Shown in pieces: positions 1-5,376 of a DNA stretch of 23,898 nt. The DNA lies in the IMG/VR virus record IMGVR_UViG_3300028388_004089, positions 1 through 23,898 of that record, one strand, 5' to 3'. Both the position numbers and the translations under genes were made by a program. A model generated the notes under the pieces. It searched no databases. It saw nothing but the letters and a program-made list of their open reading frames with translations, and had not been told where the DNA came from. Each line of letters begins with the position of its first letter. Position 1 is the stretch's first letter. The stretch is from a virus.

Positions 1-50
1 GCTGGCCCCTGTTGGAGGACCCGCGAAACCCCTTTAATTTCGTTTTGACT

Positions 51-638
51 TTAAAAAACTCCCCTTTTTAGTTTGTCGAAAGTTTGAGTGAATCTTTCGG
101 AATATTTCTCACGACCTAAGTCAAAAGTCTTTTGTCTTATTTCTTTTATTTCCCACAAGTCGCGCAGCCAGCGCCCGTAGAGAGCCTCGAGCTTTGAGGT
201 CGGGTTTCTTTTATCCTCCCTCCTAACTACTAATGGATTGCCTTCACTACCTCTAATGAGGAAAGTCCCAGGCACCACTGCTCTAGGCCTTGTTTTAAAA
301 TAGCGTATAGAAAGGCCTTTCTTTTTCTGGTCTCTATACATTAAGCCCGTGAGCTTTCTCTTTTGAGCGGGAGTCAAGAATTGAAATAGAGTCGGCGCTC
401 TCCCTGAGATCGTTAGGCGTCCTGCCCTTGGCACGACTTTAATAGCTGATTTAATTCTAGAGACCTTTAAATTGAATCGGCTTTTTGACTCATTAATCAA
501 GAATCGCTCGACCTGCTTTATAGTGCGCTTGGTAGCGTCGTTTTCTGCTATTCCTGACAGGTCCGAGATTCGATCTCTAATCTTATTAATCTGTCTATTG
601 TCTATTGTTATAGCAAAAAAATCTTTTTTAGATGCCAC
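51..638 (-). CDS. Minor tail protein, lambda gpZ-like
   Basis: This 195-residue protein resembles the lambda gpZ family (Minor_tail_Z), which helps complete the head-proximal end of the tail before head joining. Visible family features are the basic N-terminal helical half with the segment SRFNLKVSRIKSAIKV, the strand-turn motif ISGRAPTL, the central VPGTFLIRG segment, and a helical C-terminus (residues about 145-195). Its length matches lambda gpZ (192 aa). The start is GTG at 638, preceded by a GGGAG Shine-Dalgarno. In lambda, Z lies between FII and U; here those two genes abut at 17091 and this gene lies beyond the early region instead. The family call rests on sequence pattern recognition, not a search. 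Confidence 0.82.
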   Translation of the reverse strand: MASKKDFFAITIDNRQINKIRDRISDLSGIAENDATKRTIKQVERFLINESKSRFNLKVSRIKSAIKVVPRAGRLTISGRAPTLFQFLTPAQKRKLTGLMYRDQKKKGLSIRYFKTRPRAVVPGTFLIRGSEGNPLVVRREDKRNPTSKLEALYGRWLRDLWEIKEIRQKTFDLGREKYSERFTQTFDKLKRGVF

Positions 639-757
639 AAAATCTCCCTTTTTAGCTTTATAAGCTCTAATCGTAATTCTAAAACTGCCCCGCTTAGGGT
701 TTCTTTTCCTTTTCTATGAGCCCTTAAAGTAATCCGCTGCCCCTGATTTAAAATCAC
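608..757 (-). CDS. Small 49-aa basic helical ORF upstream of gpZ
   Basis: A GTG-started ORF of 49 codons that overlaps the start of the gpZ-like gene by 31 bp in another frame and begins within the end of the preceding 30-aa ORF. The product is strongly basic and probably helical, with the motif RLELIKLKREIL near its C-terminus and no membrane segment. I do not recognise it. The Shine-Dalgarno is weak. It fills an otherwise empty gap of about 120 bp and keeps the run of coupled genes going, which is the main argument for it. It could equally be a chance ORF or a translational-coupling leader for the gpZ-like gene. Confidence 0.35.
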   Translation of the reverse strand: MILNQGQRITLRAHRKGKETLSGAVLELRLELIKLKREILWHLKKIFLL

Positions 758-758
758 G

Positions 759-851
759 TCAAAACCCGAAAAAATGGAAGTGCCTAAAAACGAAATAAGA
801 AAGGCCTAAAAAAAGGTAGACCCACAAAATAGAAATTCGCAAAATATTCAT
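759..851 (-). CDS. 30-aa membrane peptide
   Basis: A 30-codon ORF starting 2 bp after the regulator's stop codon. Its ATG (851-849) is preceded by a consensus Shine-Dalgarno GGAGGT, which lies in the last codons of the regulator gene, at about 6 bp spacing. The product is almost wholly hydrophobic and aromatic (segment ILWVYLFLGLSYFVF) with a single predicted membrane helix and an aromatic/His tail. The ribosome site and the coupling to the upstream gene make translation likely. The function is unknown; a small membrane toxin, anti-holin-like peptide or host-membrane effector are all possible, and the sequence does not distinguish them. Confidence 0.5.
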   Translation of the reverse strand: MNILRISILWVYLFLGLSYFVFRHFHFFGF

Positions 852-853
852 TT

Positions 854-1345
854 TTAAACCTCCAAAAGCATTAATTGCCCAAAACCGAGGGATTTTTTTT
901 CCTCAGTTAATAATTGTATCTGTTTTTCAATTCGGCACTTTTCAATAGTCCCTATTTTTGCCTGAGCTATTGCCTCCTGTTTTTGGATTTCGAGAAATTT
1001 TACAATCTCGTCGATTTCCTTAACTCTCATTTTTTTTATGCTTTTTAGCCTTATCGCTTTTCCTACCTGGTCCGATTCGGGGTCTAGTAATTCTTTTCTG
1101 ATTTTACGATATTCAGAAATCGTTTTATCGTCGAAAAGTTTAGCGTTAAAAAGCTCCTTTAAGGGAATCTCCAGAAATTCGGCTAATTTCGGAAAGTGCT
1201 CTACGGCTAGTTGCCTTTCCTCGTTTTCGACAAGGCTGATAAACTTTATAGAAACACCAAGGGCCTCGGCTATAGCCTCCTGACTGATTTCCTGGGCCTT
1301 TCGCGTTGACCTGATTAATTCACTGACTGACTTTTTAGCTTTCAC
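854..1345 (-). CDS. XRE-family helix-turn-helix regulator
   Basis: A 163-residue protein with an N-terminal Cro/CI-type helix-turn-helix (residues about 8-66; the core reads ISQEAIAEALGVSIKFISLVE) and a long C-terminal region (about 75-155) rich in Lys/Glu that looks like a coiled-coil dimerisation arm. It lacks the S24 autoprotease domain of CI repressors, so it is more likely a Cro-like or early/late switch regulator than a RecA-sensitive repressor. The start is GTG at 1345, inside the overlap GTGA with the RusA stop, with Shine-Dalgarno GGGGGAG. It is co-transcribed with the resolvase. Targets are unknown; I found no clear operator array next to it. Confidence 0.8.
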   Translation of the reverse strand: MKAKKSVSELIRSTRKAQEISQEAIAEALGVSIKFISLVENEERQLAVEHFPKLAEFLEIPLKELFNAKLFDDKTISEYRKIRKELLDPESDQVGKAIRLKSIKKMRVKEIDEIVKFLEIQKQEAIAQAKIGTIEKCRIEKQIQLLTEEKKSLGFGQLMLLEV

Positions 1346-1752
1346 TGTTCTCCCCCGATTTTATAAAGCCTAATTAATGTTTTCATTTCCCCACCTATAA
1401 AACGTCGGGCCTCGATTCGCTCGATCTGTTTATCGTTTTCAAAAACCCCCAGGCTTTCCATAACGTCTTGAGGCCCCTCGATACAGTTAGAGGTGTCCGG
1501 GAGCGCTACTCGATTTAAAAAATGAAATTCAAAGTAGGCAAAAATCGGCCCCTTATAAGGTAGGCCCTTAAATCTAGTTCTCGCGTGGGCAACGTGAGCC
1601 GAAGCGATAGCCTCCCAGGTTTTAAAACGTGTCGACGGCAAGCTGCGGCTTTTGCCGTAGGCGTCCTTAAAAAGTCGGCGACTGTTTTTTTTAATGCCCA
1701 CTCGACCCGGAATAGAAACCGAGAAAAGTAGGTTCTTTTTATGGTTTTGCAA
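1342..1752 (-). CDS. rusA: RusA-type Holliday junction resolvase
   Basis: A member of the RusA endonuclease family, which cuts Holliday junctions during phage recombination and replication. Starting at TTG 1752 it is 136 aa, close to the family norm. It begins with the typical beta-strand LLFSVSIPGRVGIKK. The active-site region reads LPDTSN-CIEGPQDVMESLGVFENDKQIE, giving Asp86, Asn89, Asp96 and Asp107. The residue matching RusA Asp72 appears to be Ser88, which may reduce or alter catalysis. The ORF stays open to a GTG at 1800, but that start has no Shine-Dalgarno and lies at the edge of a hairpin, whereas TTG 1752 follows GGGGGG at 5 bp. It overlaps the regulator downstream by 4 bp. Confidence 0.8.
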   Translation of the reverse strand: MQNHKKNLLFSVSIPGRVGIKKNSRRLFKDAYGKSRSLPSTRFKTWEAIASAHVAHARTRFKGLPYKGPIFAYFEFHFLNRVALPDTSNCIEGPQDVMESLGVFENDKQIERIEARRFIGGEMKTLIRLYKIGGEQ

Positions 1753-1802
1753 ATAAACCCCCCGTTTATTACCCTTTTTTGGGTGTTCTCCTATAAACAC
1801 TG

Positions 1803-1841
1803 AAAAGGGCCGGCTTTTTTCCCGTGGGCCGGCCTTTTTTT
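1803..1841. terminator. Bidirectional intrinsic terminator
   Basis: A 7-bp perfect stem (GGCCGGC 1808-1814 with GCCGGCC 1828-1834) around a 13-nt loop. It is flanked by four A's on the left and seven T's on the right, which extend the stem as A-T pairs. The minus-strand form directly follows the stop codon of the DUF4214-domain gene and ends in CTTTT. The plus-strand form has the better T-tract. On the minus strand it would attenuate transcription between the early genes and the rusA-regulator pair. Confidence 0.7.
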
Positions 1842-2325
1842 ATTTCAGCTTTTTAATCTCATTTTGAAAACTATCGGAGCTCATAAAGTGCTCTATAACT
1901 CTAGCGAGCGCATAAGGCACTTTTTGCCTTTCCAGTTTTTTTAAAAAATCCGACCAAAAAATAATACCGGCGCGGTCGGGCTCTCTTTTTAATAAGTAGC
2001 GATAGAGAGCTCGCAGGGCTTTCATTCTGTCGTCTTGATAGGGAACGTGTTTTTCAGACCTTGGCCCAGTTTTTAAAAATTCTGGGCTTCCATTTTTGTC
2101 GAAAAACCTAACGCCTGCTGAGAGTGTCGCCCCTTGCATTTCAGGGGAAACGATTAGTTGCTGGGATTTGGCAAAAGGGAGCGGGTCTCCGTCTAAAAAC
2201 CATAAATACTCCTTTGAGGCGTGATTTATTCCGTCGGGGTCTTTCATTCCGTTGTCTCTAATGATTAGGGTTTTGCCGACTTCAGGCTCTCCCAAAATCG
2301 AGATCGGTCCTATTGCATTTTTCAT
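1840..2325 (-). CDS. Ig-like plus DUF4214 domain protein
   Basis: A 161-residue protein of two recognisable parts. Residues about 5-88 match the bacterial Ig-like repeat pattern usually found in large surface and repeat proteins (G-x-P-E-V-G-K-T-L, then DPDG, then YLWFLDGDPL and a GATLSAGVRFFD strand). Residues about 101-156 match DUF4214 (ALYRYLLKREPDRAG, then IIFWSDFLKKL, ending in FMSSDSFQNEI), a domain common in secreted or S-layer-associated proteins. There is no signal peptide or membrane helix. The start ATG follows GGAG. It lies between small replication-region genes and the resolvase, with a hairpin at its stop codon. Possible roles are a virion-bound host-surface binder expressed from the wrong module, or an accessory gene acquired from the host; neither is shown. 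Confidence 0.65.
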   Translation of the reverse strand: MKNAIGPISILGEPEVGKTLIIRDNGMKDPDGINHASKEYLWFLDGDPLPFAKSQQLIVSPEMQGATLSAGVRFFDKNGSPEFLKTGPRSEKHVPYQDDRMKALRALYRYLLKREPDRAGIIFWSDFLKKLERQKVPYALARVIEHFMSSDSFQNEIKKLK

Positions 2326-2352
2326 TTTGTCTCCTGTTGGGTTAAAACTGGT

Positions 2353-2484
2353 TTATCCCCATCTCTTTGTCTGTATTCCAAAATCTGTTTCGATGGTTAC
2401 AACGCTCGCACCAATCCTAATTTGATTAGGCCAAGGCTTTGCCCACTTGTGGCCTCTAATTTTACATATCAGAGTTTTAAGCAT
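2353..2484 (-). CDS. Small 43-aa protein with CKIRGHKW motif
   Basis: I start this at ATG 2484, which overlaps the stop of the preceding gene and follows AAGGAT at a normal distance. An upstream ATG at 2541 in the same frame would overlap the neighbour by 65 bp and has no clear ribosome site. The product begins MLKTLICKIRGHKWAKPW. The C-x(n)-G-H-K-W signature resembles short phage proteins such as those grouped as DUF1660, but there is only one Cys, so a zinc ribbon is not supported. The function is unknown. It is part of the compact early operon. Confidence 0.55.
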   Translation of the reverse strand: MLKTLICKIRGHKWAKPWPNQIRIGASVVTIETDFGIQTKRWG

Positions 2485-2686
2485 CTTGATCCTTACGGAA
2501 ATGATTATTTTGTTGAGTGCTATCTGTTGGCTTTTGTTCAAGAATTAAATCTCTAATAAATTGAAAAGATTCATCATCTAAAACGGCCTCAAAGGCTGCA
2601 ATTTCTTCATCCAAACCTTTTAGCTCGATCTCATAAGAAAACTTAAATAAACTCTTTAACATATCTAGTTTTCTCTCACCCATCAT
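2477..2686 (-). CDS. Hypothetical early protein, 69 aa
   Basis: A small acidic, mostly helical protein with Phe-rich and Glu-rich stretches (KSLFKFSYEIELKGLDEEI, then FEAVLDDESFQFIRDLILE). There is no Cys, membrane segment or known motif. It starts at ATG 2686, overlapping the end of the upstream gene by 11 bp, with a G-rich Shine-Dalgarno (TGGGGGCG) inside that gene. Its stop overlaps the next ATG, which indicates translational coupling. I do not recognise the family. Confidence 0.6.
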   Translation of the reverse strand: MMGERKLDMLKSLFKFSYEIELKGLDEEIAAFEAVLDDESFQFIRDLILEQKPTDSTQQNNHFRKDQDA

Positions 2687-2957
2687 CGCCCCCAGCTTCG
2701 GCTAGGGCTTTTTTGGCTATTGCCGATGCCTGCGCGCTAGAGCAACTGATTACTTTAGTCAGCGCCTCTCTCAAGCGTTGGTTCTCGGCCTTAACCTTTT
2801 TAAATCTAGCATATAGTTTTAGCGTCGATTGTTTTTCAGCGCACCACTCCCTAGACCATCGACCAACTTTTACACCAAACCTTTCAGCTTCTTCAGACCA
2901 GGATTCATCTTGATTTCCGATGTACCAGTCTAGTGATTTTTCAAAATCATCATTCAT
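2676..2957 (-). CDS. Hypothetical early protein, 93 aa, Trp-rich N-terminus
   Basis: A 93-residue protein. The N-terminal half is acidic and Trp-rich (W11, W20, W34 and W38, with WYIGNQDESWSEEAERFG). It is followed by a coiled-coil-like segment (residues about 52-75, KKVKAENQRLREALTKV) and an Ala-rich end. Heptad spacing in that segment suggests dimerisation. The start ATG follows GGGAG in the last codons of the upstream gene. Its place in the replication operon suggests a role in replication or host takeover, but nothing in the sequence identifies one. Confidence 0.65.
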   Translation of the reverse strand: MNDDFEKSLDWYIGNQDESWSEEAERFGVKVGRWSREWCAEKQSTLKLYARFKKVKAENQRLREALTKVISCSSAQASAIAKKALAEAGGDDG

Positions 2958-2959
2958 TT

Positions 2960-3277
2960 TCAGAACTCCCTTTCTAACTGAACTGACAATAGCGACTGAA
3001 TGACCTGGGCCTTAGGCACCTTTTTAAAATTCTTTTCCAATACGCTATAAAGCTCATGCTTTCGTTTCGCTGAAAGTCCTGGAATTTTATTTAAGGCGTT
3101 AGAGACTCGCTGAAAATCCTGATTTAGTGAAATCGGTTTATTGTCTTGAGGCTCTACGACTGGCGCCCTGGTCGTTAGCTCCGGGCGGGCGGCAATTTCG
3201 GGCGCACTTTCAACGACCTTTTTTGCTACTTTCTTTTTTCGCACGGCTTTCTTTTTAGTTGTTTTTGTTTTTTTCAT
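2960..3277 (-). CDS. Lys-rich-tailed early protein, 105 aa
   Basis: A 105-residue protein with an extremely basic N-terminal arm (residues 1-21, mostly Lys, Arg and Thr) resembling histone-H1-like or nucleoid-protein tails. A Pro/Ala-rich linker (about 22-48) leads to a compact helical domain (about 50-105) with LNKIPGLSAKRKHELYSVLE. This architecture is typical of proteins whose arm binds DNA or RNA nonspecifically, but it matches no family I can name. The start ATG follows AGGGGGA and overlaps the preceding gene by 23 bp. It follows the helicase region, so a role in replication or DNA handling is a reasonable inference. Confidence 0.6.
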   Translation of the reverse strand: MKKTKTTKKKAVRKKKVAKKVVESAPEIAARPELTTRAPVVEPQDNKPISLNQDFQRVSNALNKIPGLSAKRKHELYSVLEKNFKKVPKAQVIQSLLSVQLEREF

Positions 3278-3608
3278 TTTTCCCCCTTGGGTTGTTTTTT
3301 AAAAAGGGCCACGCCGAAAGCATGATCTCCTTGGTTTTCTCTCTCCAGTTTTTACCATGTTTCATTTCTAGGACCTCGACCTCATGCCAATAGTCTAACC
3401 CACCACTGTTATCAGTCGATATAAGGCAGTTTCGGAATAGTTCTCGGCCCTCGGGTGTTTTTAGTAGGCGCGGGTGTTTTTTTAGGACCTGAATGAACAG
3501 GTCGGCTCCGTGCGGCCTTAGCCCACCTTGGATAATCATTTTGTTCCAGAGTTTTAAATTCTCTCTCTCTTGTCTGTTGTGATTTTCCGATTTCATATTT
3601 TTTCTCAT
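3255..3608 (-). CDS. Hypothetical early protein, 117 aa
   Basis: The start ATG at 3608 has a strong Shine-Dalgarno (AAGGGGAG); a second in-frame ATG is at residue 5. The product is a soluble, probably alpha-helical protein with a regular mix of charged and hydrophobic residues (KKHPRLLKTPEGRELFRNC, then WHEVEVLEMKHGKNWREK) and a Lys/Asn-rich tail. No known domain is recognised. It overlaps the 3' end of the DnaB-like gene by 197 bp in a different frame. The good ribosome site and protein-like composition favour it as real. Confidence 0.65.
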   Translation of the reverse strand: MRKNMKSENHNRQERENLKLWNKMIIQGGLRPHGADLFIQVLKKHPRLLKTPEGRELFRNCLISTDNSGGLDYWHEVEVLEMKHGKNWREKTKEIMLSAWPFLKNNPRGKNEKNKNN

Positions 3609-4458
3609 AGTCTCCCCTTAAGGTATTAAAGGCCAGACGGCCCGTGTATCTGTTCGCCGTGCTATTCAATCTATTTTTAACAATTGAGACGTAAGTCTCG
3701 GCAATTCCCGTTTGAGGGAAAAACGCTCCAGGCCCCACAGTGATCGCAGTCGTTGCAATTTTATAAAGGTCGCTAGAGCCGTGAAAGTCCTCAATGCTGG
3801 GGGCGTAGGTCTGGTTATTGCTTTTTCTCATGTGACTGACGAGAATGATTGGAACGTTTTCCTCAAGGACGAGATCGCGAGCGGTTTTTGCAATCTCTTT
3901 AATCGCTCGATTTTCGTTAACGTCGTCGAAATCGAAGTAGTGAACATGGTCGATAATTATCAGGTCGGTTTTTTTGGAAATTTGGAGAACTCGCTCGACC
4001 ATTTGCGTCACTCCAAAATCCCCACGTTTATAAAAAATTTTCAGGTCTCCCCGGTATTTTTCCAAGAACTCCATATTTGCCTCGTGTTCAATTTTCGCGT
4101 CTTCCGGGAGTGTTTGCCCAAGTGCCCACCGTTGAAAGTCACACGGGCGATTGTGGTGCGTCTGATAGCGTCTCTGGAATATTTCGAACTTCAATCTGCG
4201 CGTAATTTCGTAACGCGACGCCTCAAGCGCAAAAAAGTGGCAGCGCTTTTTTTGGGCTAGACACGCCTTGGCAATGTTGACGCAGAACTGGGTTTTGCCG
4301 GCCCCGCTGGGCGCCCCGATCAGGATTAAATCGTCCGGCGCGATGCCGACAAGGGCGTCGTCGAGAAACGAGTTTCCGTAAGAAATCAATCGGTCGCGCA
4401 GGTCGAGCCTGTAGGCGCAGTCGGGCTTTAAGTCGTCACTCACTGATCTAAAAAACAC
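3412..4458 (-). CDS. DnaB-like replicative helicase / RecA-fold ATPase (compact)
   Basis: A P-loop ATPase of the DnaB/SF4 type, expected to drive or load at the phage replication fork. Numbered from GTG 4458: Walker A GAPSGAGKT at 48-56, the catalytic-Glu segment ALEAS with Glu79, Walker B LIIIDH with Asp170, and a sensor motif VSHMRKSN at about 207-214. At about 348 aa it lacks the usual DnaB N-terminal primase-binding domain. I chose GTG 4458 because AGGAGG lies 9 bp upstream; a TTG at 4500 is in frame but embedded in the upstream gene. The last 65 or so residues are basic and Pro-rich, beyond the conserved core, and overlap the next gene for 197 bp. It follows the replisome organiser directly. 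Confidence 0.8.
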   Translation of the reverse strand: MFFRSVSDDLKPDCAYRLDLRDRLISYGNSFLDDALVGIAPDDLILIGAPSGAGKTQFCVNIAKACLAQKKRCHFFALEASRYEITRRLKFEIFQRRYQTHHNRPCDFQRWALGQTLPEDAKIEHEANMEFLEKYRGDLKIFYKRGDFGVTQMVERVLQISKKTDLIIIDHVHYFDFDDVNENRAIKEIAKTARDLVLEENVPIILVSHMRKSNNQTYAPSIEDFHGSSDLYKIATTAITVGPGAFFPQTGIAETYVSIVKNRLNSTANRYTGRLAFNTLRGDYEKKYEIGKSQQTREREFKTLEQNDYPRWAKAARSRPVHSGPKKTPAPTKNTRGPRTIPKLPYID

Positions 4459-5200
4459 GTTTTTTATCCTCCTCGCGCTCTCGCGCCTCTCTCTCCGCAA
4501 TCTCGGCGGCGACTTGCTCGATGAACTCGGGCACCTTTTCCCTAGTAGGCTTTTCCTCCTTGAAACTCTCCCAGTAGGCTTTCTCGCCGAAGAAGTTTGA
4601 AAGCCGGTAGGGAAATTTCATTCCTGGGTTTTCAGAAAACGATCGAACGTAATTCCATGCGTATTGATACAGGTTTTCAATTGGCTCTAATTGAGAAAGC
4701 TTTTCAATATTCTTGAGAGCTAGTTTTTTGCTTCCCTTGTCGCCGTCGCTTGGCCAATTTTTCCAAAGCTCCAAAAACTCCGGAGGGTAATTTTTTGGCC
4801 CGATTTTGGGCGCCGATTTCGTGGATTTTTGCGAGCGTTGCGATTTCGTTTTTTTCGAAATCGTCCTCTCCTCTCTTCTTTCTTTCTCTTCTAGGGGTAA
4901 AATGAGCCCTAATTCCAGTAACTTGGAAACAGGCCTCGTGGTAGCCTCGTGGTAGATTCGCGCAATGTGCCTCAAGGTTGCCACGAGGGTCACACAAGCC
5001 CCGTCCCTGGATAGGTCAAGGATAGCCAAAAAAACTCGAAATTCTGTATGATTTAATTGCTGGATTTTTGGGTCCAACATGAAGCCCCTTTGAAGCCTAA
5101 AAAACTGCGAAGTATTAAACAATTTTCCTTTACTATCTGTGTGATATTTTTCCCAGTTAGCGATTCTAACTCGGATTATTTCTGGTTGTTTTTTAGGCAA
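4448..5200 (-). CDS. Phage replisome organiser / replication initiator
   Basis: A 250-residue protein with a winged-helix N-terminal region (about 38-100), preceded by the typical opening IRVRIANWEKYH. There is a Lys/Ser-rich linker (about 105-132) and a C-terminal domain (about 135-222) ending in FPYRLSNFFGEKAYWESF, the pattern seen in DnaD/lambda-O-like initiators that recruit helicase. The tail is highly charged. It probably binds the origin and recruits the ATPase encoded next; the genes overlap by 11 bp. The start is taken as TTG 5200, after GGGGG, because the conserved opening lies upstream of the first ATG (residue 41). It is the first gene of the early operon after the 176-bp intergenic region. 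Confidence 0.7.
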   Translation of the reverse strand: MPKKQPEIIRVRIANWEKYHTDSKGKLFNTSQFFRLQRGFMLDPKIQQLNHTEFRVFLAILDLSRDGACVTLVATLRHIARIYHEATTRPVSKLLELGLILPLEEKERREERTISKKTKSQRSQKSTKSAPKIGPKNYPPEFLELWKNWPSDGDKGSKKLALKNIEKLSQLEPIENLYQYAWNYVRSFSENPGMKFPYRLSNFFGEKAYWESFKEEKPTREKVPEFIEQVAAEIAEREAREREEDKKRVF

Positions 5201-5376
5201 TTTGGCCCCCGTTTTGTTTTGCCGGTTGCCTTTCGAAAGAAAAAATCGTAAAAAAAAGATTAAAATTTTTCCGGTTTCGGCAAGGTTTCCGGTAAATAGG
5301 CCTGGAGTAATCCGGGCTTTTTTTTTGCAATTTTATTCAATGATAGCGAAATTTTGCAATCTTAAAAAAAACTAGG
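5201..5376. other. Intergenic region upstream of the replication initiator
   Basis: This is the largest intergenic gap outside 639-853. It holds the plus-strand terminator at 5298-5326. It also holds short G/C-rich elements at 5221-5230 (GCCGGTTGCC) and 5271-5292 (CCGGTTTCGG and GGTTTCCGG), and two copies of TTTTGCAAT at 5323-5331 and 5352-5360, 29 bp apart. The rest is A/T-rich runs. These could be initiator- or regulator-binding sites or part of an origin. I could not find a convincing minus-strand promoter for the early operon. Confidence 0.45.
5298..5326 (+). terminator. Strong intrinsic terminator on the plus strand
   Basis: The hairpin AGGCCTGGA-GTAA-TCCGGGCTT has nine pairs (two G-T) closed by a GNRA-type GTAA tetraloop. 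It is followed by an uninterrupted T-run (5318-5326), all on the plus strand. Read on the minus strand the run is upstream and the downstream bases are TATTTACC, so it would terminate minus-strand RNA poorly. No plus-strand gene is visible upstream, which makes the orientation odd. Confidence 0.75.

Noticed and set aside
1753-1800. N-terminal extension of the RusA gene to GTG 1800
   Set aside because: No ribosome site precedes that GTG and it lies against the terminator hairpin; TTG 1752 has GGGGGG at good spacing and fits the family's usual start.
2485-2541. Longer start for the 43-aa CKIRGHKW gene
   Set aside because: It would overlap the preceding gene by 65 bp with no ribosome site, while ATG 2484 is coupled to the upstream stop.
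3712-4260. Plus-strand ORF of 182 codons
   Set aside because: It lies wholly opposite the DnaB-like ATPase gene, whose motifs are clear. Its own translation shows no domain and there is no ribosome site; it is an antisense shadow.
4704-4997. Minus-strand 97-codon ORF inside the replication initiator
   Set aside because: It is a shifted frame within a recognised gene, rich in Arg/Lys/Gln, with no ribosome site.
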